Under the pieces are notes generated by a model. The model had not been told where the DNA came from, searched no databases, and worked only from the letters and a program-made list of their open reading frames with translations. A stretch of 64,000 bases of DNA from Nothophaeocryptopus gaeumannii (lineage: Eukaryota; Ascomycota; Dothideomycetes; Mycosphaerellales; Mycosphaerellaceae), in the NCBI GenBank assembly GCA_031771865.1, contig JASISA010000007.1:186001-250000 (forward strand), written 5' to 3'. This document shows, piece after piece, positions 43,344 to 53,700 of the stretch. The position numbers and the translations under genes are program-made. Numbering within the stretch: position 1 is the stretch's first letter; every line of letters starts with the position of its first letter.

Positions 43344-45684
43344 TCACATACTGTAATATATTTCCTTGCCATCAATCACCTCATCAACCAGCCAAGCGCG
43401 CCTGCCATCCTTCCTCAAGCTGATTCCAAACTCGTAGCGCTTCCCCAAACGACCAATTCTCCTATCCCTCGTCTCCGCCTGCTCCCATTCCGAGCCTTCA
43501 GAATTGTCCAAGAGTCGCGAGCCGTGGAGATATACCATCTTCGCCGCCAGCGTATCCGGGTGAAGTGTGATCTTAGGCTCGTTCCTCCGATTCCAGATGA
43601 CGAGAGCACAAGTGATGATCTTGAGTTCAAGAATACCAACTGACATACGAGCCGAAACTAGAGACTGCGTCCAAGTCTGGCCACTTGCAAATGGTACGCC
43701 GCCGATCACGACGCTGAGAGCTTCACTCAAAAGCGTCATAAGTGTGACGAGGGCAGCGAACCAGTAGCAGTGTCTCAAAGTTCGCCATGTCGAGAGCAAA
43801 GGCGTGCTGGTAGGCTTGAACGCAATCGTGCTTCTGTATGAGCTTGGACGTTGGGCAAGGCGAATGTATGGTGCCATGACTACTGTGCTCTGTTCGACGG
43901 TGTTCCACATGTTAGCGATGATGGTTCCGGCACCCGTGAGAATGAAGCGCGGGCCGAAGGTGTTGCTGCTGAAGAACCTGCTGAAGCTATCATCCCTGGA
44001 GTCGAGGTAGTAGCCGAGCACGACGCCAAAAGTGCTGAGAACCACAATCACCAGGATGATGTCTACCCATCGCCATCGCCGCAGGTGGGTTGTCGTGTCA
44101 TCGTAGGAGCCGTTTTCGACAGGAGTGTAGGCGACCTTGGTCTTCGCGAAGGCCAAAGACGATCTGTGTGGAGTTTCTGTGTCCGTCTCCGGATACACTA
44201 CTGGCCGGATCCTGTAAGACTGGGAACTAGAATCACCTGCCCAAGTGCCCAAGCGATATCTCTTGCGACCAATTACCCCTCTCATCGACGTTTGATTAAT
44301 TCCTGTTCCTGTTGGTAGCTCGCTCAAATCCTCTGCAAGGCCAGGATGGCGCATAAGAGTTGCGACGGCAGCCATTGAGCTTGGATCGCCAGTAAGACCG
44401 GTAGGACGGAAAAGGAGCAGCGATGCGAGCACCAAAGTAACTAAAGCCGTGAATGCGAGCAGTGCCTGGACTATGCGAGTCGCAGTTCCAGAGATCACAA
44501 GCCGTCCTGAACATGGAATCCCGCTGTGGACTTTCGGACTGGAACATCTCCAATTGGTGTCCACATAAATTGCCTCAGAAGCCAGAGCTGGAAGCAGACA
44601 AGCGGCCATATAGCCAACGCATGTGCAGAAGAGGGCCCATCGACCTCTGCGGAGTGCAACGACTGCGCCGTACACAGATGTTCTGCTTTGGTAGAAAGAG
44701 AAGAAGGCACTCTGAGCGTCGGCTCCATCAGCCTCCATTACTTGGCGAAAAGGGTCGATTAGGCTCAGATTGTTCTGTATGACCGAAAACAGCATGCGGT
44801 AGATAGCGGCGAGAAGTACAGCGAGGTAAGTCCCGACAAAAACCTTGGCTTGTGTCCGATTGTGTTCCGCGATATGCTCCTGGCCACCGTTCGAGGGCGC
44901 TTCAGTGGCTGCTGGGGCTGACTGCTGAGAAGTTGTCAGGGTATTTTTTCTTGACTCGTGCCGCATTTTGTCTTACGGTAGATCTTGTTTCTGGGACTAT
45001 GACCACGGCAGGGCTGCCGAGCAGGGTGGCCGTGGTTAGTGCCCCAACAAAGGGACTCGCTGACGACAGCGGGATGGTTTCTTGCGATTGCACATACGCT
45101 CTAAGTGCATTAGAAGAGTCAGCGGATGGGACAAGGGTTTGGCTGGACCTATCGATTCAACGATAGTCTTCGTCGTTTGTACATACCCTGTTTCAGTCGC
45201 GAAAGCGGGCGCTGCGGATTCTGTCGAGTATGCGACCGGAGTCGCTGTTGTCGTCGTCTGCAGTGTCGGTACATATTCAGCGGCAGACGTCGATGCTTCT
45301 ATCGTGAGTACGGACGGCGACGTTGCCGCAGTAGACTCCATAACAGTCTCTTGCACTTGTACATATTGCGTTGAGGCCGCAGACGAGGTGCTTAGGTTGA
45401 GTTGTCTACCGAAGACAAAACGCAGCTCGCTATTCAACGCCGAGATGTGACCAGATGGATGGTGGCGATGCTGGCGGTGAGGAAGTGTGACAAAAGCGTA
45501 CTCTAGCAGTCCGACTAGAATCAAGGCGAAGAAAGCTGTTGTGAGAAGTGGTATCGTTCGTAGCATCAGTGGCTTGTAGTTGAACGTAGGGCCACTCCAT
45601 CCCGCGCGTTCTATTCATCATTAGCAGACTGATTCCAGTCAACTCAGCTGACATACCAGCGCTGCCTCGAACGGCATCCCCCAT
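43344..45684 (-). CDS. DUF3433 multi-pass membrane protein
   Basis: The four-exon model 45684-45657, 45610-45187, 45142-44977 and 44924-43344 gives 732 residues. Introns are 46 nt (GTATGT, CTAAT branch), 44 nt (GTATGT...GTCCAG) and 52 nt (GTAAGA, CTGAC branch, TTCTCAG); each join restores frame. The start MGDAVRGSAERAGWSGPTFN leads into the first membrane segment (LLTTAFFALILVGLLEYAF). A Ser/Thr-rich extracellular-type stretch with a repeated YVQxQET motif follows. The DUF3433 core comes next: further membrane segments near TYLAVLLAAIYRMLFSVIQ, ALLAFTALVTLVLASLLLF, IILVIVVLSTFGVVLGYYL and ALVTLMTLLSEALSVVIGG. DUF3433 is a fungus-specific family of unknown function, probably at the plasma membrane. 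The first exon is only 28 nt. Confidence 0.75.
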
Positions 45685-46868
45685 TGTCAGTCTGTATCTA
45701 ACATGTGAGCGGGATCTAGTAGTGCGAGACGTCTTGCTTGAGAGCCGGGATGTCGCAACGAGACGGCCGCTGCAAGACGACAAGGATGCGCGAAATAAAG
45801 GTTGCGATGAGCTACTTATCCCGAGCTCTCACTGAGTATTGAGTTTGGTGGCTTCGGTCGACAGCTGTAGAATCTAGCAATGCGCAATCAGGCTGAGATT
45901 GGTCGCGTCACTTTGACATGTCGGAGCGATGAAATAATGCTGAGGGGTGTACGTATGAACCATCCTCCACGGTCATGGTCGTAATCAAAGCGATTTCCAG
46001 CTCAGACGGCAGGTCTTGTTGGTATGAGACGTGGTATGCGGCCATCTTGATGGTCCAACTTGATGGAAGTATGCACGTAAGGCAGGAAGGCAGGCCGCTG
46101 GCGGCTAGCCAATGCCGGGTGCAGACACGGCCCGGTGTGCTGCGAAGAGGCAAGGCTGTATGTACGTCGCTTCAGCCTCGGGGGAGCTGGATTGTCACCC
46201 CATAACTGAGCATCTCGAGTACGCATGCAGCTTTGGGGGCGGTTTCAGATCGAAGGACGTAGTTGGAGCGGGATGGAGGATGCATGTTGCATGTGGTGAG
46301 AGGAAAGGTGAAGTCAGTCGGCATCTGAGATCGTTTGTAGCTCGGCCTTGGCAGCACGCACGGGCCAGAAGTTCAACTTCATGGCCGTTCCGTTCACTCG
46401 ACGTGCTTCTGCCCCGAGCATGCAATGTTCGCATCAGTCTACTTCAAGTCAGCTTCGTTGCCCGAGGCAGAGTTAATCTCGATCACTATGTTCCAGAGTC
46501 AATACAACTCATTCTTGCTCGATGCTACGAGCTTTGAAGGCTCCCGGGCGAGCAAGGCCGCCACGACCATTTGGCCGCAATACCCGATCCTTGGCCGGCT
46601 CAACACTCGAACGATGGGAGATGACCGGGTCTTCAAAGACTGCAAAATGCGTGCTGAGGTATCTTCGTACCCAACATTGTGCTGCAGCGGGAAGAATCAT
46701 CATCAAGCCATCAAGCTACCAAGCCACTCGTAACCTACCTACTCTTGTATAGCTATATTGTACGCTCTCCATGAGGACGACTGAATCGAAGCCGAAGACC
46801 TAGATCTCAAGACCAAGCAGCAAGCAAAGGAGAGCCTGGACGATACTTCGACATTGAATTGACGAGAG
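45685..46868. other. Divergent intergenic region, no gene seen
   Basis: 1.2 kb between DUF3433 and the LrgB-type gene. Several 60-140-codon frames occur on both strands with no recognisable content. Confidence 0.45.
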
Positions 46869-48545
46869 ATGATCGTATCCGAGAGCTCTTTGCTATGCTA
46901 CCTACTCCCGAACGACAACTTCACCCTGCTCTTGCAAGATGTCCTCCAAGCCGCAAGACTGCTCGCACGGAAGACATGCAAGCGAACATTCGACGCCTTC
47001 GTTCTGGTGCCACTAGGAGTGGCTGCAGTCATGGCCGTCTGCTTCGGTGTCGACAGACTGATCAGCTTAAGCTCAGTTTCCTTTCCGGCATCCGTGGCCT
47101 GCATGATCCTACTCTTCTTCGCCCTCATCCTATGCTCTGTAGCACTCGGGGATAGGACGACAAAGACGCTAGTTGGCTACATTGAAGTCCCTTGCGGATG
47201 GGCCCTCCGGTACATCAATGTCTTCCTCTGCCCGGGCTTCGTGACGTTGCCCCTCAGTCCCTCTGTCAGCGGAATTGAGGTCGGCAAAATCATCGCTGTG
47301 GCTGTTATTGGGTGGGCGGCCGTTTTTGTGTTCTCTACATACTTCGTGCGAGGCCTTCTCGTCTTGCTTGGAGGAAGCAAGAAGTCCGCTGTGACGAGGG
47401 CGGAGGAGTTAGGCAAGCAGACTGGCCAAGAGATCCCGATGACCACCCTGAGAAGATCTGCAGACTCAAGACGGATTTCAAGTGATGGAGAGCGAACTCC
47501 AGATGAAACGCCAGCCTCATCGACCCCTTTCATCCTCCAGCCGCCGTCGAGGACACAAGATCCGGATGCAGTGACAGGCACTGGAGGTCCGCCAGTTGCA
47601 GATGACCTTCTCACTGAGACCGTCGGACCAACTTCGATCCTCAGGCATGATGCGCCACCGGAGACCAGGCCAGAGAAATGGGCTGCCGCAGTCATGCCCC
47701 GGCTCGATATAATTACTTATGCCGCGCTGCTTGTCTTCATCGGCATCCCGATCTACTACCGCGCAGGCTACGCAATGCCGATCCAACTCTGCCTCAGCGT
47801 CATCACATATCAACTCGCAATGGTTCTACCACTCCGCTGGAAGACCTACCTCCATCCAATCCTCGTCTCATCCGGCTCCACAATCCTCGGCATCTGGATC
47901 ATTGCACTCATCAAAGGCGACTCCCTCTTCGACGGCCTGCACGCCTACTCCACCGGAGCCAAATACACCAAGCTCTGGTCCACTTCCACATCAGCCACGC
48001 CCGGTGCTGGCGACACCCTCAGCTCCATCATCGACGTATCGATCATCGCTCTCGCATTACCGATGTTCCAATACCGCTACGAACTCAAGAAGAACTTCCT
48101 CGTCATCATAATCCCTAACGTCACCCTCGCCGTCGCTTCGCTATTCGGCTATCCCGCGGCTTGCTTCGCCATCGGCATCGCAAAAACAAACAGTCTTGCC
48201 TTCGGAGCTCGATGCCTTACGCTAGCATTGGCACAGATCGCGGTCTCGAATCTTGGGGGCAACAGCAACGTCGGTACACCGCTCGCCATATTCAGTGGAA
48301 TATTCGGGGTGCTAATTGGGACCTGGCTTCTGCGGAAGCTCAGGATCCCTGAAGATGACTACATCACACGAGGTATTACGTTCGGTGCGAATAGTAGTAG
48401 TTTGGCGACTGCCATGCTCCTGACAACGGATCCGCGAGCTGCGGCGTTTAGTAGTCTGAGTATGGGATTGTTCGGGACTGTGACGGTGGCGATTACGAGT
48501 ATACCGCCTGTTGTGACTGCGATTAGGAGTATAGTCGGACTGTAG
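46869..48545 (+). CDS. LrgB-like (LrgA/LrgB-type) membrane protein
   Basis: This intronless gene encodes 558 residues from ATG 46869. The N-terminal half has four membrane segments in an LrgA-like arrangement (FDAFVLVPLGVAAVMAVCFG, VACMILLFFALILCSVALG, VGKIIAVAVIGWAAVFVFS). A hydrophilic linker of about 110 residues (Ser/Pro/Thr-rich) follows, then the LrgB domain with IPIYYRAGYAMPIQLCLSV, GTPLAIFSGIFGVLIGTWLL and RGITFGANSSSLATAMLL. The plant homologue PLGG1 is a plastidal glycolate/glycerate transporter and bacterial CidB/LrgB are holin-like. The fungal role is unknown; a membrane transporter of small organic acids is the best inference. Confidence 0.82.
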   Translation: MIVSESSLLCYLLPNDNFTLLLQDVLQAARLLARKTCKRTFDAFVLVPLGVAAVMAVCFGVDRLISLSSVSFPASVACMILLFFALILCSVALGDRTTKTLVGYIEVPCGWALRYINVFLCPGFVTLPLSPSVSGIEVGKIIAVAVIGWAAVFVFSTYFVRGLLVLLGGSKKSAVTRAEELGKQTGQEIPMTTLRRSADSRRISSDGERTPDETPASSTPFILQPPSRTQDPDAVTGTGGPPVADDLLTETVGPTSILRHDAPPETRPEKWAAAVMPRLDIITYAALLVFIGIPIYYRAGYAMPIQLCLSVITYQLAMVLPLRWKTYLHPILVSSGSTILGIWIIALIKGDSLFDGLHAYSTGAKYTKLWSTSTSATPGAGDTLSSIIDVSIIALALPMFQYRYELKKNFLVIIIPNVTLAVASLFGYPAACFAIGIAKTNSLAFGARCLTLALAQIAVSNLGGNSNVGTPLAIFSGIFGVLIGTWLLRKLRIPEDDYITRGITFGANSSSLATAMLLTTDPRAAAFSSLSMGLFGTVTVAITSIPPVVTAIRSIVGL

Positions 48546-48689
48546 TGTCGTCCAGTCACACTTGGGCTTTTGACCTTTGCGTCGCCTCTAAGCTGCCATA
48601 TATTTCCTCTCTGCTTACCTTTTCCCACTCTCCTTAATCTCACCATCGATAGGGCAGTCATATACGAGAACATTCTCTCTTATCTTTGA

Positions 48690-49200
48690 GGAAGTAGCTC
48701 AACGAATGAACATCAAATCCCACCTGAGGTATTTGCCTGTGACACCGCATTAGCCTTGCGGCGCGTCGAGGAGCCCGACCGCAAGGTCCCTTCCTTTTGC
48801 TCTTATTTTGCAACCTTACATGGGTCCATGAGTTTGACTCTTCTTGATTCCATGCTTGCTTGAGAATCGACCAGAGCTATCTGCTGAAGGTGACATATTG
48901 GCGAGCACTTCTTTTCCATTTGTATTATCTTGGCACGAGTATGGGAAATTTGCCCCGTGCGCTCAGTCGCTTTATCCTCAAGCTTGCTTACCTCTCGCCA
49001 ACTGTCTGGCTATGCAATCTTTCCAGTAGCCGACAGTCAAAAGTGTAAATCTCTTGTGCTTCTACCCAGGAAGTAGCTCAAACAATCCGATGATAGTCCC
49101 CTGGGAATATGCCCGTGATATCGCATCCGGGTTGCGGAGGTTCTGGGACGTCGATCGACCGTAGGGTCCCTTCCTTTTGCTCTGGGTTCGAGTCCGCTTT
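48690..49200. repeat. Two diverged direct copies of a ~112 bp element with a B-box-like end
   Basis: Copies at 48690-48801 and 49069-49182 begin GGAAGTAGCTCAA, share CCTGTGA/CCCGTGA, CGCAT...TTGCGG and end with AGGTCCCTTCCTTTTGCTCT (GGGTCCC in copy 2). Copy 2 continues into GGGTTCGAGTCCGC and T-runs, which resemble a Pol III B box and terminator; the shared GTAGCTCA resembles an A box. Neither copy folds into a tRNA cloverleaf. They could be relics of a tRNA-derived SINE or of a duplicated small RNA. Confidence 0.5.
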
Positions 49201-49522
49201 TCTTTTGGACGTTTCCTTTTCCGATCGCAAACTTGGCGTTCGGATTTTGTATTGTCCGTTGTCTGCTCAATTCACTCGTTCTATGTTCAGCCATCGCATG
49301 AGAATATTCTTTCTGGAATACTATGCTGATCCTCTTGGTAGATAGGCCATTACGAAGCGCGATTTCGGATGCTGTTCGCTGGTATCGTTCCAAGTTGCAC
49401 TCGTCTTGGCATTGAAGGCTGGTCACGAATCGGTCGTTCGTTGCTCTGAGGTTCGATCTTCTCAGCATCGGGCTCAAATCTCCTTGTCCCATGCGCTCGG
49501 ATGTCCATCAGCCCTCGTCCTC

Positions 49523-50173
49523 CTACACAGGTAACTCTTGCTTCAACCTCCGACTATAGCGAGAGCGCATGGTCGGCGTCTTCGTCTTGCGATTCTTAGA
49601 GACGCGACTCTCTGCACCGACTTTGTCAGACGAACGCTTCTCGCCCTTATCACCGTTCTCGACTTGCCGTTTGATACCAGACTTCTTCTCTGTGGCTTTC
49701 TTGTTCCTGCCGCTCGCCTTCATAGCTTCATCCCCATCAACAAGAATACACCACCCTTCTCCGCCAACCGTGCCTCCCTCCATTCCTCCAACCGCGGCAT
49801 CGAAGTTTTCGATCGCGTATTTCAGTTCCTCATCTGTGAAACTCCCTGGTTGTAACCACACATTCTGTACCCCAGACTCTTTTGCTTCCTCCAACAACTT
49901 CTTGGTTACGGGCGGAGGTGTGATGACACTCAAGCTCGTTTCCCTTGGGTTTGCTAGCTTGGACGGTGAAGCTACAGTCTCGTACTCTTTCTCTCGGACG
50001 GTTATAGAAGAGCAGCTGGGGTTCAGAGGAACCGCGGGGAGGTTCTTGGTGAGGTACCAGGCGAATATGCGATGGCCGAATTTGGAAGGATTTGAGGAAG
50101 CGCCTGCAACGGCGAATTGAGAGGCTGTAAAGAATTTTGCGGCGGCCAATTTCATGCTTGTAGAAGTGGCCAT
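49523..50173 (-). CDS. CoA-binding (Rossmann) domain protein
   Basis: This single-exon gene encodes 216 residues from ATG 50173; the open frame begins at a TTG four codons earlier. Residues 1-130 fit the CoA_binding_2/YccU pattern: ASQFAVAGASSNPSKFGHR, a strand KNLPAVPLNP, SSITVREKEYETVAS, then VITPPPVTKKLLEEAKESG and VQNVWLQPGSFTDEEL. The C-terminal 80 residues are Lys/Arg/Ser-rich and disordered, with basic clusters (RKTKTPTMRSRYSRRLK) that could direct it to the nucleus. The ligand in this family is presumably CoA or an acyl-CoA; the cellular role is unknown. It is divergent from the HIT hydrolase, with 176 bp between the starts. Confidence 0.8.
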   Translation of the reverse strand: MATSTSMKLAAAKFFTASQFAVAGASSNPSKFGHRIFAWYLTKNLPAVPLNPSCSSITVREKEYETVASPSKLANPRETSLSVITPPPVTKKLLEEAKESGVQNVWLQPGSFTDEELKYAIENFDAAVGGMEGGTVGGEGWCILVDGDEAMKASGRNKKATEKKSGIKRQVENGDKGEKRSSDKVGAESRVSKNRKTKTPTMRSRYSRRLKQELPV

Positions 50174-50349
50174 TATTGCAATCAATCACGCGTAAGTGCA
50201 TGGACAGGAGTATGGTGCTACATGTTTATAGGTGTTGTTGATTTCCAACCGAGGGTCACGTCATCGGCACATGCTTGACCGCGGCCTCTTGGACTTCACC
50301 TTCTCCCCTGGCAACACACCCTAGCACACACACGAAGCAGGCGTTTTCA

Positions 50350-50980
50350 ATGTCAGACGCAATGCCACACGCAATGCCACCATTCACGGGTCAAACAATG
50401 AAATTCGCCACCTTCAATGTCACCTCCCAAGTACGACTCTCCCGCTCTCCACCACTTCCGACGAACCCAGGCTAAGTATCCCGCTCGGTAGGTCTTCCAC
50501 ATGACCAAGTACTCTTTCGCGATTGTGAACCTCAAACCTCTACTCCCGGGCCATATCCTCGTCTCGCCCATCCAAGTAAAACCTCACCTATCAGACCTTA
50601 CGAAAGACGAAATCTCCGACCTCTTCCTCACAGTCACGCGAATCCAAAGGACATTGAAGAGAGTATACAAGGCGGACGCTTTCAATGTAGCCGTGCAAGA
50701 TGGAGAGGCAGCAGGCCAGAGCGTACCACACGTCCACTGCCATGTTATACCGCGTACCAAAGAAGACCCTGCTGGAGACGACAAGATACACGAATGGCTA
50801 GAAGGCGAGGAGGGAAATGTGGGCAAGCATCAGAAGGAGGCGGAGAGGAAGGCGGGAGATTGGCCCAAAGATGAGGAGAGGAAGCCAAGGACAAAAGAGG
50901 AGATGGATAAAGAGGCGGTATGGTTGAGGGAGGAGATGGAGAGGGATGAGGGAGTGGCTGATGAGGGCGGAAAGCTGTAA
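50350..50980 (+). CDS. HIT-family dinucleoside polyphosphate hydrolase (FHIT/Hnt2-like)
   Basis: Two exons, 50350-50430 and 50492-50980, with a 61-nt intron (GTACGA...TCGGTAG), give 189 residues. ATG 50350 (MSDAMPHAMPPFTGQTMKFA) is used; the second or third ATG is also possible. The core KYSFAIVNLKPLLPGHILVS and the triad GQSVPHVHCHVIPR (His107, His109, His111) are the HxHxH signature of the histidine triad superfamily, with FHIT/Aph1-type context. By family it cleaves Ap3A/Ap4A to AMP plus ADP/ATP. The last 70 residues are Lys/Glu-rich (EEGNVGKHQKEAERKAG), longer than usual for FHIT. Confidence 0.9.
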
Positions 50981-51426
50981 GTTGGAAATGCTTGGACATC
51001 GTTGAGTATACCGATACGCCAAATACAGAAGGACGCTACTTCAGTTCACGCAACTATGCAATGTCTGCTCACTGCGGCCGCCCCTCAGTCGCAATCTCCT
51101 CCTGCTCAGCCTTGCGATCCGCCGCACCGACAGTCGTATTCCCCTGCGCACTCTGCTCATTCGCACCATACTCATGCGGAAATCCGGCGTCTTCGTCGCA
51201 CCCTCACCAAACTTGGCCATCTCCTCCGCCTTGACTGGATTCGCATTCCCACCACCATAGCGGTCAGTGCCCCTTAAAACTTCAGAATTTCCCGAGGCGA
51301 ATATCACAAACCCACTGCACTTCCTGCACTCCTCGTAGGGCTTTGAGTTCGCCTCGCGCGTCTTTGGGCTGAGACTCAAGCATCTCGACTTTCTTGCGGA
51401 GTGGGGCGATTAGATCCACGAGATGT
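50981..51426 (-). other. Coding-like fragments downstream of the secreted-protein gene
   Basis: Three short minus-strand frames in succession look once-coding: NATMQVGPKHLVDLIAPLRK (about 51440-51370), SGFVIFASGNSEVL (about 51320), and FPHEYGANEQSAQGNTTVG (about 51180) ending in a stop near 51070. They are not joined by obvious introns. Confidence 0.35.
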
Positions 51427-52039
51427 TTAGGACCGACTTGCATCGTTGCATTCTGTGGCGGAAACTGCCTCTTCTCTAGTATGGATGGCCTCCTATCAAA
51501 AGACGTCAGCTGGCAGATGCCTTACATCTGCATTTGCCTCGACAGTTACTCACCTCACCATCCTGCTCCATCGCGACATCTTCACCTAGCTGGTGCTTAC
51601 GCTCAGCAACCTCCAAACTCCCCACTCTCCCCCTCGCCTCCGTCAATTGACTCGACAAATCCGTCACCTTGTCCTGCACCATATCAAAAACCGTCGGATC
51701 TCGCCCGAGAAGCTTCTCCGGCCAGTCGTACTCATGCACCACATCGAATTCACGAAGGGGGTCTTCTTTTCCAAGTTTGCCGAACGACCCTTTCCCATGA
51801 CCTTTCCACTCGTTAGGTGGTGTTATGGCGGCGGCAGCCTCTACAACCGTCGCTTTCGCATCCCTCTTCTCCTGACTACTACCATGCGCTTTAGAACTAT
51901 CCTCCGGGAGTCCATCATGCCCCTTCACATGCTTCGGGAAGAGCCCGTCCTCGAACCATGTTCTTTGAGGGTTGGAATGTGGTGCGGCGCATGCCATGGT
52001 TGCGAGGATCGCGATCGTGTATGCTGTCCTGTGTCTCAT
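51427..52039 (-). CDS. Small secreted protein, coiled-coil, 3' end uncertain
   Basis: ATG 52039 starts MRHRTAYTIAILATMACAAP, a signal peptide with cleavage near AAPHS. Exon 1 (52039-51554) has WFEDGLFPKHVKGHD, EWKGHGKGSFGKLG and a coiled-coil (DKVTDLSSQLTEARGRVGSLE). A good intron (GTGAGT, CTGAC branch, TTTTGATAG) at 51553-51493 leads to exon 2, 51492-51427, giving 183 residues in this model. A different frame of the same region encodes RKKVEMLESQPKDARGELKA and looks more protein-like, so the gene may continue in frame B after a frameshift, or have decayed 3'. It has no conserved domain and could be a cell-wall or extracellular protein. Confidence 0.5.
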
Positions 52040-52575
52040 AGTTGCTGGTCGGGGCTGAGATACTGTGTGAGCTGGTGAATGAGGCCAACGAGATCGCAGA
52101 GGTCGGGGGGTCAGGTAAAACAGTGATGGGAGGCTCGTGAGGTCTCCCACACGTACTCTGGTTCGAATAATCTGTTTTGGGTTGTGGTAAGCAAATTCTG
52201 TAGATGTTGCTGTGCTTGATTGCGATAATAAGCTTTGGTAGTTGTCTGGTAAATTTGAACAGGAGCGGAGAAATGCGCCTCAAGACAGCGTATTCCCTTT
52301 TACATTTCCGTGGTATGCAAGGTAGTCTCCAAATAGGTGATTTTGGTTTCGATTTCGAGAGCAGGCCACTGGCGCGACGGCTCCGACTAGTTGTCTTGCC
52401 TGCGTTTCCTGTACTCTGCCGAATCTGCGGCAGCTCGACTCGCCGTACACTCGGCATGTCTCGCGTACATCGTATCCCAAAGAACCTGATCCCCAACGCC
52501 GTTCCCGCTCATAATGCAAAAGCCTTCTCAACTCTCCGCGCTCTTCATGCGAACCATCTGCGACCTACATTCGGC
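52040..52575. other. Intergenic, no gene seen
   Basis: Between the signal-peptide gene and the end of the myosin light chain gene. Only chance frames. Confidence 0.5.
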
Positions 52576-53073
52576 CTAGTTCTGCAGAATCATCTTCACC
52601 ATATCCATATAATTCAGCTCCCCAGAACTCGTATCCACCGCCTTCAACAACTCATCCACCTCATCATCGGACATCTTCTCGCCCAAATTGGTCAGAATGT
52701 ATCGGAATTGACCCACACCGATGAATCCCGTCAGGTCCTTGTCGAAGACTTGAAAACCGCGGCAGTACTCTTCGGGCTCGCCGGGGTCGCGGAAGCCGCC
52801 GGGGCGGTTGAGGACGCGCGTGAAGGAGTCGAAGTCGACTGGGAGAAGTGTCAATATGTGTCCGGACTGCGCGTAGCCGCGAAACATGGGGAATTCGTGC
52901 TTACAGTCTCCGCCAACCTGGTGCTCGAGGTCCTTGATCTCCGCCAATGTTGGGTTCTGGCCACAGGCGCGTAGCAAGTCGCCTAGGGAGTCGAGTTGGA
53001 CGCGACCAGTGCCGCGCTTGTCGAAGAGGGAGAAGGCCTCCTTGAAGTTCGTGGATTGCGCCTGATCGCCCAT
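52576..53073 (-). CDS. Essential myosin light chain (EF-hand)
   Basis: Two exons, 53073-52905 and 52838-52576, with a 66-nt intron (GTAAGC...CTCCCAG), give 143 residues. The open frame extends upstream but MGDQAQSTNFKEAFSLFDKR at ATG 53073 is the right start for a light chain of about 145 residues. Four EF-hand-like helices are visible: EAFSLFDKRGTGRVQLDSLG, DFDSFTRVLN, GFQVFDKDLTGFIGVGQFRY and DELLKAVDTSSGELNYMDMV. The loops are largely degenerate for Ca2+ binding, as in Cdc4/Mlc1-type essential light chains. It binds the IQ motifs of type II/V myosins and is needed for contractile-ring assembly (family knowledge). Confidence 0.88.
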   Translation of the reverse strand: MGDQAQSTNFKEAFSLFDKRGTGRVQLDSLGDLLRACGQNPTLAEIKDLEHQVGGDCKHEFPMFRGYAQSGHILTLLPVDFDSFTRVLNRPGGFRDPGEPEEYCRGFQVFDKDLTGFIGVGQFRYILTNLGEKMSDDEVDELLKAVDTSSGELNYMDMVKMILQN

Positions 53074-53700
53074 GCCTGCGTCAGTCTGTGGTCGCGGAAA
53101 ACGTGTGCGTATGCGTGATAGTTCGCGGTGCGAATGCGCGGTGTGTAGTTGACAGCGGGTTTGTTTGTTCAGGAGATCGCGAGTAGACTCAGTGTTTATC
53201 TTCCCGTGACCTTCGCTCAAACAGGAAGCCGCGCCGCACGCACCGCAGCACGCAAGCCTGCCACTTCACACTTGTTGTGCAGCGAATCTGCAAGGAACCT
53301 GCCCGAATTGTGCAATCTCAGGGTTCAGGAGTCACGTACCATTGTAGCTTCCTCTTTCAGTTAACCAATCTCGTGGAGTAGTCGCGTCTCGTTCGGTGGA
53401 TAGTGTACGCAACCGAGTTGTTTCTTGCTAGCAGTGAAATTGATCAAAGTGAAGTGGGAAGTGGAAGCAAGGACCGTCCCAGACGAACAGTCAGGAGACG
53501 CTGAGACCCCAAGCCGGCAGATGCTTTCTCGTGTTGCCATGGAAGCAAGCGCCAAGACAATTAGCAAACTGCAGGGGACACCGTCGATCTTATCGATCTT
53601 GTGCCGGCGTTCACTTGACAAGAACATAAGATAGAAAATGGTGAAGATATTCAGTATGAAATGAGACGTGGTCGAAATAGTGGCTGGCTTCAATTTTCCT
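53074..53700. other. Intergenic, no gene seen
   Basis: Short frames only. It contains the promoter of the myosin light chain gene and the 3' flank of the NAD(P)-binding gene. Confidence 0.5.

Noticed and set aside
49069..49200. Possible tRNA gene (GTAGCTCA ... GGTTCGAGTCC)
   Set aside because: No acceptor stem pairs and the T-stem has only two or three pairs, so it is not a tRNA.
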